A DNA stretch of 7,062 nt from Bacillota bacterium (lineage in GTDB: Bacteria; Bacillota; UBA994), in assembly GCA_018725275.1 (NCBI GenBank), contig QLUC01000084.1, positions 1-7,062 on the forward strand. The letters run 5' to 3'. Below, in pieces: positions 5,885 through 7,062 of this stretch. The position numbers were made by a program, and so were the translations under genes. Under the pieces are notes generated by a model. The model made no database searches and was not told the origin of the DNA. It was given only the letters and a program-made list of their open reading frames with translations. How positions within the stretch are numbered: the first letter of the stretch is position 1; each line of letters starts with the position of its first letter.

Positions 5885-6772
5885 ATGCCTGTGTTTATCG
5901 AGGTGCCGGCAACGGCCCTGCTAGTGGAAAGAAGTCTCTTTATCTTGGCGACAGTGCTCTTTGTAATGGCTGCCCTAAGTTATTTTATGAACCTAGCCGG
6001 AAAGCGCGAATGGGGACCATTCGCTTCGTTGCTCTTACATGGTGCGCTCCTCGTGCAGACCGCCTTCTTGGTAACGCGCGGTATCAATGTCAACCGCGTC
6101 CCCTTTGTCGGTCATTTTGAGTTTGGCAATCTCTTTATTTGGGCGAGCACCTTGCTTTACTTGTGGATGGAGCGCCGCTTGCGGCCGGTGTTTTACGCAG
6201 TGGGCGCCTTCCTGACTCCGGTTGTGCTCGTGTATCTCGCCTATGCCCATAGCGGCATTGTCAGCGCCGAGCACCGCGAACTGCCGATAGTTCTGCGCTT
6301 CCCGCTCTGGCTCAACATTCATGTCAGTACTTCCGTGTTTGCCTATGCGGGCTTTTCACTCGCCTTTGCACTGGGGCTAATATGGCTGCTCAGGCTATGG
6401 CTCACCGGGGGCAGCAAATTCGTACCGAAGGGCAATGTCTGGCAGACCATAAAAAGAGAGCTCCCCTCAGGGAGCGTCCTCGAAGAAAATATCTATACCT
6501 CTATCGCTTTCGGCTTCTTCTTCCAAACCGCCATGATCATCTCCGGCGCCATCTGGGCCGACATCTCTTGGGGTCGCTTCTGGGGCTGGGACCCCAAAGA
6601 AATGTGGTCGCTAATCACCTGGTTTGTCTATGCAGTGTACCTCCACGCCCGCCTCACCCGCCAGTGGCAAGGCCCGAAAGTCATCCTCGTCGTCGTCATC
6701 GGCTGGCTAGCCATGATGTTCACGTGGATTGGCGTTGCCTGGCTCTTGCCGGGGATACATTCATTTGGATAG
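5885..6772 (+). CDS. ccsA: System II haem lyase subunit CcsA (ResC / CcsB-type WWD protein)
   Basis: The 295-residue polytopic protein has the WWD motif WADISWGRFWGWDPKEMW (224-241) followed by SLITW, the signature of CcsA/ResC. Histidines H77, H146 (NIHVSTS), H254 (YLHARL) and H52 are candidates for the haem-ligand and channel residues of the family. H292 is in the terminal GIHSFG, also a conserved ending. About eight membrane segments are visible. It joins ResB to form the cytochrome c synthase. The ATG at 5885 is preferred over a GTG at 5861 inside resB, because GCGAGGA lies about 8 bases before it and the N-terminus then matches the family. It is the last gene of the operon. Confidence 0.95.
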   Translation: MPVFIEVPATALLVERSLFILATVLFVMAALSYFMNLAGKREWGPFASLLLHGALLVQTAFLVTRGINVNRVPFVGHFEFGNLFIWASTLLYLWMERRLRPVFYAVGAFLTPVVLVYLAYAHSGIVSAEHRELPIVLRFPLWLNIHVSTSVFAYAGFSLAFALGLIWLLRLWLTGGSKFVPKGNVWQTIKRELPSGSVLEENIYTSIAFGFFFQTAMIISGAIWADISWGRFWGWDPKEMWSLITWFVYAVYLHARLTRQWQGPKVILVVVIGWLAMMFTWIGVAWLLPGIHSFG

Positions 6773-6840
6773 AATTAGGTGAGGGTTTTTGTAGCACTTG
6801 CCTAGGGCAATAGAAAGGGGAACAACTTCTTTGCGTTGAC

Positions 6841-6920
6841 CCTAGGTAAGAGCAACATCGGCGTGCCATGTCACGCCGCTACCTAGGATGTTGTGGCGCC
6901 GGCATTCCGTAGCGATGTTG
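6841..6920 (+). repeat. Structured intergenic repeat, copy 2
   Basis: Bases 6858-6920 correspond to 34-104. The copy has a richer structure than the first. An 8-bp outer stem CCTAGGTA (6841-6848) pairs with TACCTAGG (6880-6887). Inside it a 7-bp stem CGGCGTG (6859-6865) pairs with CACGCCG (6872-6878) around a 6-base loop. In addition CAACATCG (6853-6860) and CGATGTTG (6913-6920) are perfect 8-base inverted ends of a 68-base unit. It lies just after the ccm/ccs operon. A folded RNA or a mobile repeat remnant are both possible; no coding sequence is seen. Confidence 0.8.
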
Positions 6921-6929
6921 TACTTGCAA

Positions 6930-6954
6930 GGCTAATACATAGCCGAAGTTTTTT
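6930..6954 (+). terminator. Possible weak terminator of the ccm/ccs operon
   Basis: GGCTA (6930-6934) pairs with TAGCC (6940-6944) around a 5-base loop, and after GAAG a run of six T follows (6949-6954). The stem is short and the T-run is four bases away, so it is a weak candidate. No better terminator is seen between the end of ccsA and here. TTGCC/GGCAA at 6798-6810 has no T-run. Confidence 0.35.
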
Positions 6955-7031
6955 CTGCCCTCAATGAGTGGCTGTCAAAGTGACGTGCCGGGGGCGAAAA
7001 TTATTTGGCCATACCGCGCCTTTTCTTTCGC

Positions 7032-7060
7032 TTGTCACCCGTTTTCCGCCGTGGTATAAT
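7032..7060 (+). promoter_or_regulatory. Strong promoter reading out of the window
   Basis: TTGTCA (7032-7037) is followed after 17 bases by a perfect TATAAT (7055-7060), preceded by TGG, which makes an extended -10. It should drive a gene just beyond the right end of the window on the plus strand, independent of the ccm/ccs operon. Confidence 0.7.
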
Positions 7061-7062
7061 GT

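Noticed and set aside
6798..6810. TTGCC/GGCAA hairpin as terminator of ccsA
   Set aside because: The stem is 5 bp with a 3-base loop and no T-run follows.
6382..6813. A 143-codon plus-strand frame overlapping the end of ccsA
   Set aside because: It is rich in R, H and P, as expected from an off-frame reading of a membrane protein gene, and ccsA in the other frame has clear motifs to its last residues.
7038..7062. Resemblance of the right-end promoter region to the reverse complement of the 399-452 hairpin (shared GTTTTCCGC)
   Set aside because: The shared stretch is short, the rest needs several gaps, and the window ends before a second arm could be seen.
1..7062. CRISPR array, tRNA, rRNA, insertion sequence or phage genes
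   Set aside because: No regularly spaced repeats, cloverleaf, conserved rRNA sequence or transposase/integrase reading frame is present in either strand.

Overview
The window holds a compact cytochrome c module: one multihaem nitrite reductase gene (nrfA, minus strand) divergent from a tightly packed plus-strand operon of seven cytochrome c biogenesis genes, ccmA-ccmB-ccmC-ccmD-ccmE-resB-ccsA. The module is flanked by non-coding, repeat-bearing DNA. The organism is probably an anaerobic or facultatively anaerobic bacterium. Strong AGGAGG-type ribosome binding sites, several GTG starts and sigma-A/sigma-70-like promoters fit a Bacillota (Clostridia-like) lineage. I cannot exclude a deltaproteobacterial-type anaerobe, and the assignment is an inference.

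Layout. Bases 1-550 contain no intact gene. They hold one copy of a short structured repeat (34-104), then a decayed cysteine synthase gene (recognisable from about 181 to 502) whose interior is lost and occupied by a 54-base near-perfect hairpin (399-452). Bases 551-1828 (minus) encode NrfA with four CXXCH haem sites plus the diagnostic CXXCK active-site haem. No nrfH is visible. Bases 1829-2131 are the divergent control region, with a good promoter for the ccm operon and a 14-base dyad that could be an operator. Bases 2132-6772 are the ccm/ccs operon, with overlaps or gaps of only a few to 26 bases. Bases 6773-7062 hold a second copy of the repeat (same orientation, 6853-6920, within a hairpin starting at 6841), a weak terminator-like hairpin, and a strong extended -10 promoter firing rightward out of the window.

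How the genes work together. CcmA, CcmB, CcmC and CcmD form the System I module that loads haem onto the periplasmic chaperone CcmE. Here CcmE is the rarer CXXXY (cysteine) type. The usual System I haem lyase, CcmF/CcmH, is absent from the window, and the last two genes are instead ResB and CcsA, the System II synthase pair. The operon therefore looks like a System I / System II hybrid. Its partner gene encodes NrfA, whose CWGCK haem site needs a specialised lyase in the proteobacteria where this has been studied. The most economical reading is a dedicated haem attachment machine for a nitrite-ammonifying cytochrome. The functional coupling is inferred from gene order, not shown by sequence.
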